A stretch of DNA of 64,000 nt from Rhodobacterales bacterium LSUCC0031 (lineage in GTDB: Bacteria; Pseudomonadota; Alphaproteobacteria; Rhodobacterales; Rhodobacteraceae), in assembly GCA_015689735.1 (NCBI GenBank), contig WVSP01000006.1, forward strand, positions 1 through 64,000. Direction: 5' to 3'. The translations under genes were made by a program, and so were the position numbers. Positions 34,837-44,091 of this stretch are shown one piece after another. The stretch's first letter is position 1. Every line of letters starts with the position of its first letter. The notes under the pieces are model-generated. The model was not told the DNA's origin and ran no database searches. It saw only the letters and a list, made by a program, of their open reading frames with translations.

Positions 34837-35970
34837 ATGATCCCCGCGTCACGCGTTGCTAGCCTGACCCGCGCCTTGCCATTTTGGATGTCGCTTGCGC
34901 TTTTTCCCCTGATCGCCTTTGTCGCCATGAAAGGTGGGTGGTGGCTTTTGGCTATGCCTTTGATGACATGGTGGCTGTTTAGCCTGCTTGATCTTGCCAT
35001 CGGCCTGGACCCGGACAATGCCGACCCCGCTACACCCGAGGACCACCTGTTTTGGTATCGGCTGGTGACCTTGGTCTGGTTTCCGCTCCAGCTGGTGACC
35101 ATTTTCGCGCTGCTGCGCTACGCGACCCACTCCGCGACCTTGTCAATCGCCGAGGCCTTTGGCCTGTTCTTCGGGGTTGGCGTGATTTCAGGCACCGTCG
35201 GGATCAACTACGCTCACGAACTCATGCATCAGAAAAACCGGCTGGAACGCTGGTTGGCCGATTTGCTCTTGGCAAGCGTCCTTTATTCCCATTTCCGATC
35301 CGAGCATTTGCTGGTCCATCACCGCTATGTCGGCACCACTCGGGACCCGGTGACCGCACGCTATAACGAGGGGTTCCATCGCTTTTTCCCCCGCGTCCTG
35401 CGGGAAAGCCTGATTAGCGCCTTTCAAGCAGAAAAGGCCATGCTGGCACGGCGTGGTAAGCCATGGAGCGATCCAACGAACCCGTTCTGGCGCTATTGGC
35501 TGTTGCAGGGGCTTTTTCTTGCGCTCGCCTTTGGTGTGGGCGGCGGTTTGGGCGTGGCGCTCTTTGTGTTTCAGGCCGCGATCGCCGTCTGGCAGTTGGA
35601 ATTGACCAATTACATCGAACACTACGGGCTCACGCGCAAACATCTGGGCGATGGCAAGTACGAGCATGTTCAGCCGCGCCATTCATGGAATGCCGCCCAT
35701 AAGGCGTCGAATTGGCTCTTGATCAATTTGCAACGCCATTCCGATCACCATTACAAGCCCGACCGCCGCTTTCCCCTGTTGCAGAATTACAGACAGGATG
35801 CGGCCCCACAGCTGCCCTTTGGCTATCCGGTGATGACCATGGCCGCGATGATCCCGCCCTTGTGGCGACGCGTCATGAACCCGCGTGTCAAGGCATGGCG
35901 GCGACAATTCTACCCCGAGATTACCGATTGGGCAGCCTATAACAAGGGGCTGAACCCCGAGCCGCGCTAG
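34837..35970 (+). CDS. alkB: Alkane 1-monooxygenase (AlkB-type)
   Basis: A 377-residue integral membrane di-iron enzyme with about six membrane spans. The histidine boxes are HELMH, HLLVHHRYVGT, NYIEHYGL and LQRHSDHH. It hydroxylates the terminal carbon of medium- or long-chain alkanes with O2 and a rubredoxin electron donor. No rubredoxin gene lies in this window. The ATG at 34837 with GAGAG upstream is preferred over an ATG at 34807 that lacks a ribosome binding site. Confidence 0.92.
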   Translation: MIPASRVASLTRALPFWMSLALFPLIAFVAMKGGWWLLAMPLMTWWLFSLLDLAIGLDPDNADPATPEDHLFWYRLVTLVWFPLQLVTIFALLRYATHSATLSIAEAFGLFFGVGVISGTVGINYAHELMHQKNRLERWLADLLLASVLYSHFRSEHLLVHHRYVGTTRDPVTARYNEGFHRFFPRVLRESLISAFQAEKAMLARRGKPWSDPTNPFWRYWLLQGLFLALAFGVGGGLGVALFVFQAAIAVWQLELTNYIEHYGLTRKHLGDGKYEHVQPRHSWNAAHKASNWLLINLQRHSDHHYKPDRRFPLLQNYRQDAAPQLPFGYPVMTMAAMIPPLWRRVMNPRVKAWRRQFYPEITDWAAYNKGLNPEPR

Positions 35971-35996
35971 GCGGCCGGCGATCCTTGGCGGGAAAG

Positions 35997-36254
35997 TCAA
36001 TCACGCACCGCCGGATCGTCGCACAAGGCGAGCGCTTGGGCGCGCGCGACCTTGGCCACCATGGCCCCGTCCCAAAGCGCGCGATCTTGTTCGATCAATG
36101 GCAGGTAAAGGCCCGTTTCGCCGCGCCGGGCCAGCCTGCGCGCTTCGCAATAAAGAATGGGCGCCAAAAGGCCCAATGGTTCGGGCTGGTCGGGTATCAG
36201 CCCCACGATCAGCCGCGCAAGGGAAAGCGCGGCGGCGGCCAGATCCTCGACGGC
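35997..36254 (-). pseudogene. Truncated ECF-type sigma factor (C-terminal remnant)
   Basis: The minus frame reads DLAAAALSLARLIVGLIPDQ, then EPLGLLAPILYCEARRLARR and LPLIEQDRALWDGAMVAKV before a TGA. This matches the DUF6596-type part of ECF sigma factors that are usually encoded beside YCII/DGPF proteins. The sigma2 and sigma4 parts are missing: the frame has no start and the region upstream is another broken gene. It should be non-functional. Confidence 0.65.
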
Positions 36255-36306
36255 GCGGCCGGCTGCATGACAAAGACGCGCGCAATGCGCGCTGCATCAA
36301 GCCCGA

Positions 36307-36546
36307 TCAAAGCAGCGTATCGGCAGGCAACACCGGCCGCACCTCGACCGACCCGCCCAATCAATCGCCGCGGCAAGATCAGACACCTCGACCACGAAAT
36401 AGCCACCCATCTGTTCCTTGACGCCCGCCGCGCGCATCGCACCGATTTAGGCGCCCCATGCGCCCCAATATTCACCTTGCTGCACAGGGTCCGCGCGCCG
36501 GTCGAATTCGGGTCTGTGGCTCGCGGAAGATGATCATGTCATGCAT
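36307..36546 (-). pseudogene. YCII/DGPF-domain protein, degraded
   Basis: The remnant begins MHDMIIFREPQT and continues in shifted frames with EFDRRADPVQQGEYWGAWGA, a TAA in place of a codon, IGAMRAAGV, then KEQMGGYFVVEVSDLAAAID and, after another frameshift and deletion, SVEVRPVLPADTLL. In intact relatives these blocks are one continuous YCII/DGPF protein of about 120 residues. At least two frameshifts, one stop and one internal deletion are seen, so it is a clear pseudogene. It abuts the broken sigma factor, mirroring the common YCII/sigma operon. Confidence 0.75.
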
Positions 36547-36571
36547 CACAAATTCGCCTGAGAACCGCCGT

Positions 36572-36946
36572 TCAATGTGCCATGGCTGGCATCGCCAGAT
36601 GGGCCACCAGATTGACAGATCCGCCCCATGCGACGGCAGGGGCAAAGGCGGCCAAGGCTTCAGCCGCGGCAAGCGAGGACGCTTCGACGATGAAAACCCT
36701 CGAAATCGGGGCGATGTCGCCTGCGGAAACGACCAAGGGCGCACCACCTCGCACCATGCCGGTCGCCCCGAGCATGGCCGACTATTCCGCCCAACGCGCC
36801 CAATAATCGGCACCTGCCCCGGCTTTGACGGCGCGCAAAGCAAGATCGGCGGGGAATTCGTGGATGAAAAGGATGAAGGGATCGGCGGTAGCCGGGGTCG
36901 CCACAACGCCCAATGCGGCGGCAGCAAAGGCAAGGATGCGGTTCAT
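36572..36946 (-). pseudogene. Secreted YCII-like protein with an in-frame amber codon
   Basis: A good ribosome binding site (AGGAG, 7 nt before the ATG) and a signal peptide (MNRILAFAAAALGVVATPA, cleaved near TADPF) lead into a YCII-like body: ADPFILFIHEFPADLALRAV, ADYWARWAE, a TAG (36782-36784), then SAMLGATGMVRGGAPLV and SRVFIVEASSLAAAEALAAF. The frame is otherwise open for 125 codons. Conserved YCII residues continue after the TAG, so this is a recent nonsense mutation, a read-through gene or a sequencing error. A YCII protein with an export signal is itself unusual. Confidence 0.65.
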
Positions 36947-37070
36947 GGAAAAACTCCTGTCATGATGGCACCGGCACGGCATCGTCATGATCATGAGCCG
37001 CGAGCGCATCCGATTTCGACAGGCCGCACAGATTTTTTCCAGTCATGTGGGAATAGCCGCAAGCGACCTG

Positions 37071-37652
37071 TCAGGCGCGCCCTGCCTGTGACGACAGCGT
37101 CAAGGGCGAGATGCCAAGGCTGGAAAGCGCCGCGGACCATTTATCAGTGATGCGCGCCCCAAAGACCAAATCGGGGGGTGCCGCTGCGGTCAGCCAGCTA
37201 TTCTCGCCAATCTCATCTTCCAATTGGCCAGCCGACCATCCGGCATAGCCCAGCGCCATGAAACGGCGCGCCGGGCCAAGGCCGGCTGCGATGTCGCGCA
37301 AGATCTCGGTCGTCGCGCTCAAGGCAAAATCATCGTTGATCGCCAAATTCTCTGCATTGTCGGGTTGGTATTCCGTGCTGTGCAACACAAAGCCACGGCG
37401 CGTATCGACCGGCCCACCATAGCAAATGGCCATGTCGGGGATGCCGCCCTTTTGGGGAATGTCTAATTGCGAAAGGATCGCGGCAAAGGTGACCTCGGTC
37501 ATCGGTTTGTTCAGGATCAGCCCCATCGCGCCTTCGGTTGAATGGCGACAGATCAACACGACACTGCCTTGAAAGCGTGGATCGGCAAGACCGGGCATCG
37601 CGATCAAGAGCTGGCCAGTCAGATCATGCAGGGGGGCATCAGCCGTGTTCAT
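37071..37652 (-). CDS. YqgE/AlgH family protein
   Basis: A 193-residue protein with the full UPF0301 signature: LTGQLLIAMPGLADPRFQGSVVLI is split here as LTGQLLIAMPGL and RFQGSVVLICRH, followed by GAMGLILNKP, CYGGPVDTRRGFVLHS and a C-terminal GYAGWSAGQLEDEI. Length matches the family. Its molecular function is not established; the AlgH name comes from an alginate phenotype in Pseudomonas. It is divergent from the DsbD-alpha-like gene. Confidence 0.93.
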   Translation of the reverse strand: MNTADAPLHDLTGQLLIAMPGLADPRFQGSVVLICRHSTEGAMGLILNKPMTEVTFAAILSQLDIPQKGGIPDMAICYGGPVDTRRGFVLHSTEYQPDNAENLAINDDFALSATTEILRDIAAGLGPARRFMALGYAGWSAGQLEDEIGENSWLTAAAPPDLVFGARITDKWSAALSSLGISPLTLSSQAGRA

Positions 37653-37777
37653 GGTTCACACAATGGGGTCTTGACCCCAAACGATCAAGTCAAGCGCGCG
37701 GCAGAAGGGCCACAGACACGCCCGCGTCGCCAAAACGTGACTTTCCATTTCATCGCCAAGTTTCTAGCTCGGTCACC

Positions 37778-38605
37778 ATGAAAAAGATCGCCACGCAAAC
37801 ATGCCTCGCTTTTTTGACTGCCCTCGGCCTGATGTGGGGTGGCGGCATAGCCCGCGCCGAGTTTCAGGGGCAAACCCTGTCCGATGTGGTCGCAGTCAGC
37901 TTTCTGCCGGGTTGGCGTCTGGATAACGGTAACCATATGGCAGCGATCCGCATCGATCTGGCACCGGGCTGGAAAACCTATTGGCGCGCACCGGGCGAAG
38001 GTGGGGTGCCGACGGTGATCCATCTCGACGAGACAGCCGCAGTCCGCGATGTGACGATCCATTGGCCGCGGCCCGATGTCTTCGTGATCAATGGCATGCG
38101 TTCCATCGGTTACAAGGACAGTGTGATCTTGCCATTGGAATTCAGTCTTGGCGCAACCGGCGAGATCGCGATCGCAGGCCGTGTCGATATGGGGGTTTGC
38201 CTTGATGTATGCATCCCGATCACGCTGGATCTGAGCGGTCATTTGGCGGTCACTAGGCAACGCAATGCCGCAATCGCCGCAGCCCTAGCCGACCGCCCCC
38301 TCTCCGCCGCCGAGGCCGGTGCTGGCATCGCGCGTTGTCAACTGACGCCGGTCTCTGACGGGTTGCGTGTCAGCGTCACCATCGTCATGCCCGCGACAGG
38401 CGATCTGGAAACCGTGGTGATCGAACATCGCGATCCGGGCATGTGGGTGTCCGACACCATGACACGGCGCGACGGGGCGAGTGTCTCGGCCACGGCCGAT
38501 ATCGTGCCGCCACATCACGGGGCCTTTGCGCTGAACCGACGCGATTTACGCTTTAGCGTGATCGGCTCACGCATGGCGGTCGAGGTTGAGGGTTGTCAGG
38601 GTTAA
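37778..38605 (+). CDS. Secreted DsbD-alpha-domain-like protein
   Basis: A 275-residue protein with a signal peptide (MKKIATQTCLAFLTALGLMW, cut after ARA) and one domain like the N-terminal periplasmic part of DsbD (IDLAPGWKTYWRAPGEGGVP; GYKDSVILPLEFSL; DMGVCLDVCIPITLDL). The CxxxC of the last block matches the DsbD-alpha cysteine pair. The membrane and thioredoxin-like parts of DsbD are absent, so it must take electrons from a separate protein. Related stand-alone proteins occur in alphaproteobacteria. It converges on the RND permease gene with 4 nt between the stops. Confidence 0.82.
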   Translation: MKKIATQTCLAFLTALGLMWGGGIARAEFQGQTLSDVVAVSFLPGWRLDNGNHMAAIRIDLAPGWKTYWRAPGEGGVPTVIHLDETAAVRDVTIHWPRPDVFVINGMRSIGYKDSVILPLEFSLGATGEIAIAGRVDMGVCLDVCIPITLDLSGHLAVTRQRNAAIAAALADRPLSAAEAGAGIARCQLTPVSDGLRVSVTIVMPATGDLETVVIEHRDPGMWVSDTMTRRDGASVSATADIVPPHHGAFALNRRDLRFSVIGSRMAVEVEGCQG

Positions 38606-38609
38606 GCGC

Positions 38610-41600
38610 TTAGGCGGCGCGCGCCCGGGTGCGCGCCATCACCACGGCGGCCCCCACCCACGCCAAGACACAGATCAGGGCCGCGCCCGCGACAAAGACG
38701 CCAAAGGCAACCCTGATTCCCTCGCCTAAGCCCGCCAATGGCCCGACCATGCCACCGCCCAAAATCGCACTTCCCAATGTGGCGGCGAAAAGCGCCATGA
38801 TGGCAAGCGTCAAGCCGCCCAAGGCCAAAGCCACGCCGCGCTCGCGCCGCATGCTGCCCAAAGCACGGCGCAGCGCGGTGAATTGCTTGGAAATATCTTG
38901 CTGCATCGCCAAGATCGCAGGCACGACCAACAAGACGATCAGCATCCCAAAGCCCAAGCCATAGACCAAGGTAATCACTGTCGGCTTGAGGAATTGCGCA
39001 TCGGCCGATGTCTCATAGAGCAGCGGCGCAAGGCCCAGAACCGTGGTCAGCGTCGTCAAAAGCACCGGCCGAAGGCGGTCACAGGTGCCATCGATGATGG
39101 CAGGAACCAATCCCCGCTCTGCGGCGTATTCATCCACCGTGGTCACAAGCACGATCGAGTCGTTGATGATGATCCCCGTCATCCCGATCAGCCCCACCAC
39201 GGTGAACATCGATAGCGGCACATCCCACAGCGCATGGCCCCAGATTGCCCCGACAAGGCCGAAGGGGATAATTGCCATCACAACCATCGGCCGTGTCCAG
39301 CTGGCGAAAATCCATGCCAGCACGAGATAGATGCCCAAGATGCACAAGATGAAGCCAGTCATTGCATCGCCAAGGAATTCCCGCTCTTGCTCGGCCAGCC
39401 CGGCAAGCCGGGTGGCGACACCATAACGTTCCTCGATCTGGGGGATCAGAAGCTCGCGCAGCTCGGTCATGATCTCTTCGGCACGAACCGGATCATCTTC
39501 GGACAGATCGCCGGTGACCGAGATCAAGCGCACGCCGTTTTCGCGCTGAATGGTGGAAAAGCCCTGCCGCGCGGTGACGGTGACGATATCGGCCAGCGGC
39601 ACATATTCCCCCGATGACGCGCGCAGCAGCGTGCGATCGAGGAAATCAGCGGTCAATTCATCCTTGGGCATTTCCACGCGGATGGTCGCAGTGCGCGGGC
39701 CATCGGGGAAACGCGCAGCTTCGATCCCGCCCAATCGGTCGCGCAAGACCCGGCCCAAAGCCCCGATGTCGAAACCCAGCGCCTCCCCTTGCGGCGTCAA
39801 TTCAAGGCTGAGCTCCTCGCGGTCATAAGCCATGCTGTCTTGTAGCCCCGACACTTCGGGGTAGCGGGCAAGCTGGGTCTGAAGGCTGATGGCCGCGTCC
39901 TTCAGCGTTGCGGTATCGGCACCGAAAATCTGCACATCGATGGCATCGCCACCGGGGCCACCACGGAACCCGCGGAAGCTGACCGTTTCGGTCAAAGGAA
40001 GCTGGCGCACCTCGTCCTGAAGGGCTGCAACGAAGGCGAAGGAGGAATAGGGCCGCAAATCCGCATCGATCAACTCGATCGCGATCGAGCCCAGGAGATC
40101 GGCATCCTTGTTCTCGACCCCTGACAGGCCACCGCCGGTGTTGCCGCCGACTTCGGCGACGACATATACCAAGGGGTTGGTGCCATGCTCGGCCGCGTAG
40201 CGGGCCGCGACGGCCTCGGTCGCACGCTGCATTTCACGCATCATAGCAAGGCTATCGTCACGATCCGCCCCGTCAAGCATCGCGAAATTGCCCGTGACCG
40301 ACGACAACTCGGGCGCATTGAAAAAGCGCCAGACGACATCGCCGCGCATGAAGCTGGCCACTTGGGTCGCCAAGAGAAAGATCATCGCCGCCAAGACGGG
40401 GTAGCGCGCCACGATGACGAAGCGCATCACCGGACGAAAGGCTGCCTGCTTGACCCAGTCAAAGCCGCGATTGACCACGCGGGAGGGCAGATCATACCAA
40501 TGCGTCTTGGCCGAATGGGCAAGCGCATGGGCCATGTGGTTGGGCAAGATCAAGAAGCATTCGACAAGGCTTGCCAGCAAGACCACGATAACGGTGAAGG
40601 GAATATCGGCGATCAAGCTGCCAAAACGCCCCCCGATTGCCGTCAGCGCGGCAAAAGCCAGAACGGTCGTCACGGTGGCCGAAAACACCGGGGCCGCCAT
40701 GCGCCGCGCGGCGGTTTCGGCGGCGGTAACGGGATCTTCGCCCAGGTTTCGGGCGCGGTAATCGGCATGTTCACCCACGACGATGGCATCATCGACGACG
40801 ATCCCCAGCGTGATGATCAGCGCAAACAGCGAGATCATGTTGATCGTCAGACCCGCCGCCCACATCAGCGCAATCGCCGCCATCATCGCGACGGGAATAC
40901 CGGCGGCCACCCAGAACGCTGTACGCGCGTTGAGAAACAGGAACAAAAGGCCCACGACCAGCGCCAAGCCCAAGATCGCATTGTCGAGCAAGATGTTGAT
41001 GCGGCCCGTGATCGCCTCGGCGCGGGTGCGGATCAAATCGATGGTGGTGCCTGTGGGCAGCGTCGCCTCCATCTCGGTGGCGACCTGTTCGACAAGGGCT
41101 TGGATGGCGATCGCATCCCCATCCTCGGAGCGGTCCACACGGATGGTGATGGCCGGGTTATCGCCAACGAAATAAGCGCGCTCGCGATCCACGCCCTCGG
41201 TGCGGACGATGGCGACATCGCCGATGCTGAGCGTTGATCCATCGGAATTTGTGCGCAGCGCCAAAGCCGCGATCTCGGCGGCACTGCGCTGGGCCGCGCC
41301 GGTGCGGATGCGCGCATTGGCGCTATCGACATCGCCTGCTGGCGCCGCTGTCGCGGCTGCCGCGATCACGGTCGCGATCTCGGACATGGAAATATCGTGA
41401 CGGATCAGCGCGGCGGGCGCGACCTCGACCACAGTTTGGGGGGCAGCCACACCGCGAATGGTGGTGCGCGTGACGCCGACGGCGAAAAGCCGTGCCGCGA
41501 ATTCATCAGCGAAGCGGCCAAGCTGGGCAGGTTCCACCGGGCCTGTGATCACCACATCGGTAACATTGTCCCACCACGATCCACGCCGGACCGAGGGGTC

Positions 41601-41993
41601 TTCGGCATCATCGGGGAGGTCGGTGACGGCATCAAGGGCGGCCTGCACCTCGTCGGCGGCGCGGCCCATGTCCCAGCCGGGTTCGAACTCCACCCCGATC
41701 GAGGCGCGCCCTTCGCGGCTGGTGGCATCGGTGGCAACAACGCCGGGCACCAGCAAGAGCGCGGGCTCCAGCACGGCGACGATACCCTCATCGACATCCT
41801 CCGCGCCCGCCCCCTCCCAACCGATGACGATATTGATCTCGTCCGAGATGACATCGGGAAAGAACTGCGCGCGCATCTGGGGGATCGCGGCCAGACCGGC
41901 CACGACCAGCAGCATCAAAAGCAGGTTGGCCGCCGTGCGATGGCGGGTGAAATAGCTCAGGATACCGGCACCGCCGGGGGGAAGGCTGCGCAT
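38610..41993 (-). CDS. RND-family efflux transporter permease
   Basis: A 1127-residue protein with the AcrB-type plan: a short cytoplasmic start, TM1 (AANLLLMLLVVAGLAAIPQM), a large periplasmic loop, TM2-6 with ITLGIVVDDAIVVGEHAD, a second periplasmic loop and TM8-12 (GLIGMTGIIINDSIVLVTTV). It uses the proton gradient to pump compounds outward. The substrate is not readable; the IND/DDA motifs fit the HAE group. It follows its adaptor by 3 nt. No outer-membrane channel gene is present here. Confidence 0.93.
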   Translation of the reverse strand: MRSLPPGGAGILSYFTRHRTAANLLLMLLVVAGLAAIPQMRAQFFPDVISDEINIVIGWEGAGAEDVDEGIVAVLEPALLLVPGVVATDATSREGRASIGVEFEPGWDMGRAADEVQAALDAVTDLPDDAEDPSVRRGSWWDNVTDVVITGPVEPAQLGRFADEFAARLFAVGVTRTTIRGVAAPQTVVEVAPAALIRHDISMSEIATVIAAAATAAPAGDVDSANARIRTGAAQRSAAEIAALALRTNSDGSTLSIGDVAIVRTEGVDRERAYFVGDNPAITIRVDRSEDGDAIAIQALVEQVATEMEATLPTGTTIDLIRTRAEAITGRINILLDNAILGLALVVGLLFLFLNARTAFWVAAGIPVAMMAAIALMWAAGLTINMISLFALIITLGIVVDDAIVVGEHADYRARNLGEDPVTAAETAARRMAAPVFSATVTTVLAFAALTAIGGRFGSLIADIPFTVIVVLLASLVECFLILPNHMAHALAHSAKTHWYDLPSRVVNRGFDWVKQAAFRPVMRFVIVARYPVLAAMIFLLATQVASFMRGDVVWRFFNAPELSSVTGNFAMLDGADRDDSLAMMREMQRATEAVAARYAAEHGTNPLVYVVAEVGGNTGGGLSGVENKDADLLGSIAIELIDADLRPYSSFAFVAALQDEVRQLPLTETVSFRGFRGGPGGDAIDVQIFGADTATLKDAAISLQTQLARYPEVSGLQDSMAYDREELSLELTPQGEALGFDIGALGRVLRDRLGGIEAARFPDGPRTATIRVEMPKDELTADFLDRTLLRASSGEYVPLADIVTVTARQGFSTIQRENGVRLISVTGDLSEDDPVRAEEIMTELRELLIPQIEERYGVATRLAGLAEQEREFLGDAMTGFILCILGIYLVLAWIFASWTRPMVVMAIIPFGLVGAIWGHALWDVPLSMFTVVGLIGMTGIIINDSIVLVTTVDEYAAERGLVPAIIDGTCDRLRPVLLTTLTTVLGLAPLLYETSADAQFLKPTVITLVYGLGFGMLIVLLVVPAILAMQQDISKQFTALRRALGSMRRERGVALALGGLTLAIMALFAATLGSAILGGGMVGPLAGLGEGIRVAFGVFVAGAALICVLAWVGAAVVMARTRARAA

Positions 41994-41996
41994 GGC

Positions 41997-43454
41997 TTAA
42001 CTTCCCATCCGGCTTTCAATGCGCGCGACCATCTGGGCCGGCACCTCGTCTTGCGACAACTGATTGAGCATGTTGGCCTTCACATCGGCGGGGATAAAGC
42101 CGTTCGCCTCGACAAAGGCGATCAGGCGGGCGCGCCGCTCGGGATCGAGCGCGATGGTCTGTGGCGCGGGCGGGGCATCGGCACCTGTCTCACGGATGGG
42201 GTTGATGCGGATACCGTCGCCCAACACCGGCGTCCGGGCCAAGACAACCTCGCGCCCTTCCAGACCCGGCGCGCGCACCAGCACCTCATCGCCTTGGCGA
42301 CGCAACAGCGTGACCGCGACGGATTGCAGCCGGTCTTCCTCGCCCAAAACCAGGATACGCTCATCCGAGCCATAGGCCGTTGCAGGTAGGCGCGCGACCG
42401 CGTCAAGCGGTGGTTCTTCCACTTCGACGCGCACGAAATCACCCACGCGCAAGCCACGCGGCACATCGATACTGGCAAACAAGAGTCGCCCCGATTGACC
42501 CGCTTCGACAGCGCCGCTTTCGCGGGTCAAGGTAGCGGTCGAGGCGAGGTCCATGCCAAACACATCCAAGATCACGCGCACCTTGGCATCGGGCAACACT
42601 GCACCATCGCGCAAAAGCTGCGCATATTGCGCGGTCGAAATCCGAAAAGCGACCTCAAGCGCGTCAGGGTCGATCAGCCGTGCGATCTGCTCATTGCGAT
42701 TGACCAAGCGCCCCTCGACCAGCGTAACGCCGGACAAGACACCATCAAACGCGGCACGCAGCACCGTTTCGTCACGGGCGCGTGCGGCCTCGGCCAAGGC
42801 GATGGTCCGCCGTTCTAGCGCGGTTTGGGCTTGGGCCAGCCGCGCCTCGGCCTGCGCAAGCGCTTGGCGGCGAGACAAGACCGCCTGTGCCGCGGTCGCC
42901 GCTGCAAGCTCGGCGGTTTCGACAGCGGCAGCACTGCCCACACCGCGCGCCAGCAGATCATTTTGCCGTTCCAAGGCGCGCGTCCGCAATTCGGCCTGCC
43001 GCCGCGCGGCGGTGACATCTTCATCGGCCAGAGTGAGAGCAGCAGCAGCATCGGCAAGTTCTGCCTCGGCATCGCGCAAATCTGTGCGCGCACTGGCCAA
43101 GGCGCTATCGGCCTGCGTGGGGTCGATCCGCATCAGGACCTCACCTGCGGTCACTGCTCCGCCCTCTTGAACATTGGGCGACAATTCGATCACCGTCCCC
43201 TCGGCAGGCGCGCGTAACTCAAGCGTGCGGCGCGAGCGGATTTCGCCGAAAGCCGTCAGGATCGGCGTCTGAGTACCGACAACGATCGGCGCCACCTCGG
43301 CCGAGAACACACGCTCGCGCGCGGGCATGCCGCCGCCACCGCCGGACATGCGATCCTGAAGCGCACCGAAAATCGTCTGGCCCGCCATCGCCAAAAGGCC
43401 AAGCGTCACGGCAAGGAGGAAAAGCCCGGTCAGGGCACGGCGGAAAAAGCGCAT
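41997..43454 (-). CDS. RND efflux periplasmic adaptor (membrane fusion protein)
   Basis: A 485-residue protein with an N-terminal membrane anchor (RALTGLFLLAVTLGLLAMAG), a lipoyl half-motif (RRTLELRAPAEGTVIELSPN), a long alpha hairpin rich in Ala and Glu (about 110-210), the second lipoyl half (AAFDGVLSGVTLVEG) and a beta-barrel. It links the permease to an outer-membrane channel. It is the first gene of the pair. Confidence 0.92.
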   Translation of the reverse strand: MRFFRRALTGLFLLAVTLGLLAMAGQTIFGALQDRMSGGGGGMPARERVFSAEVAPIVVGTQTPILTAFGEIRSRRTLELRAPAEGTVIELSPNVQEGGAVTAGEVLMRIDPTQADSALASARTDLRDAEAELADAAAALTLADEDVTAARRQAELRTRALERQNDLLARGVGSAAAVETAELAAATAAQAVLSRRQALAQAEARLAQAQTALERRTIALAEAARARDETVLRAAFDGVLSGVTLVEGRLVNRNEQIARLIDPDALEVAFRISTAQYAQLLRDGAVLPDAKVRVILDVFGMDLASTATLTRESGAVEAGQSGRLLFASIDVPRGLRVGDFVRVEVEEPPLDAVARLPATAYGSDERILVLGEEDRLQSVAVTLLRRQGDEVLVRAPGLEGREVVLARTPVLGDGIRINPIRETGADAPPAPQTIALDPERRARLIAFVEANGFIPADVKANMLNQLSQDEVPAQMVARIESRMGS

Positions 43455-43548
43455 ATGTGGCTGCCTTCAAGGGTCGCTTCGCGTAACTTAGGCGGGAATT
43501 TCAACAGGGCAAAGTGACGAGGTCACCAAGCTTGCACGCGTAACACGA

Positions 43549-44091
43549 TCATTTCCGTCGCAGATGTTCATCTAGGCGCGGCATGATCTCAACGAAATTG
43601 CAGGGCCGGTGGCGATAATCAAGCTGAAATGCCAAGATTTCGTCCCATGCATCGCGGCAGGCCCCGCTCGATCCCGGCAAGGCGAACAAATAAGTGCCGC
43701 CCGCCACGCCACCTGTTGCGCGTGACTGCACCGCGGATGTGCCGATTTTCTGCATCGAGATCATGGTGAATACCGTGCCGAAGGCATCAATCTCTTTTTC
43801 ATAAACATCGCGATGGGCCTCGATCGTGACATCGCGCCCAGTCAGGCCGGTACCGCCGGTGGTCAAGATCACATCGATGCCCGGATCGGCTACCCAAGCG
43901 CGAAGTTGGTCGGCGATGGCGGCCCGTTCATCGCGCAGGATATGGCGCGCGGCCAGGATATGACCCGCCGCGGTCAGCCGCGCGACCAGCGTGTCGCCGG
44001 ATTTGTCCTCGGCCAGCGTGCGGGTGTCGGAGACGGCCAGCACTGCGATGCGGACGGGGTGAAAGGGGAGGGTTTCGTCGATACGGCTCAT
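43549..44091 (-). CDS. moaB: Molybdenum cofactor biosynthesis protein B
   Basis: A 180-residue MoaB/MogA-fold protein: [39 protein letters not shown] and [19 protein letters not shown]. It binds molybdopterin and takes part in its adenylylation before molybdate insertion. The ATG at 44091 overlaps the stop of the lysE-type gene (ATGA). moaD and moaE lie 11 kb away in the same window. Confidence 0.93.
   Translation of the reverse strand: MSRIDETLPFHPVRIAVLAVSDTRTLAEDKSGDTLVARLTAAGHILAARHILRDERAAIADQLRAWVADPGIDVILTTGGTGLTGRDVTIEAHRDVYEKEIDAFGTVFTMISMQKIGTSAVQSRATGGVAGGTYLFALPGSSGACRDAWDEILAFQLDYRHRPCNFVEIMPRLDEHLRRK

Noticed and set aside
36782-36784. The amber codon as pyrrolysine or programmed read-through
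   Set aside because: No pyrrolysine genes or stem-loop after the TAG is evident and neighbouring genes are decaying, so simple mutation is more likely.
40185-41237. A 350-codon plus-strand frame opposite the RND permease
   Set aside because: The permease motifs are unambiguous on the minus strand; the plus frame is His/Arg/Gln-rich antisense.
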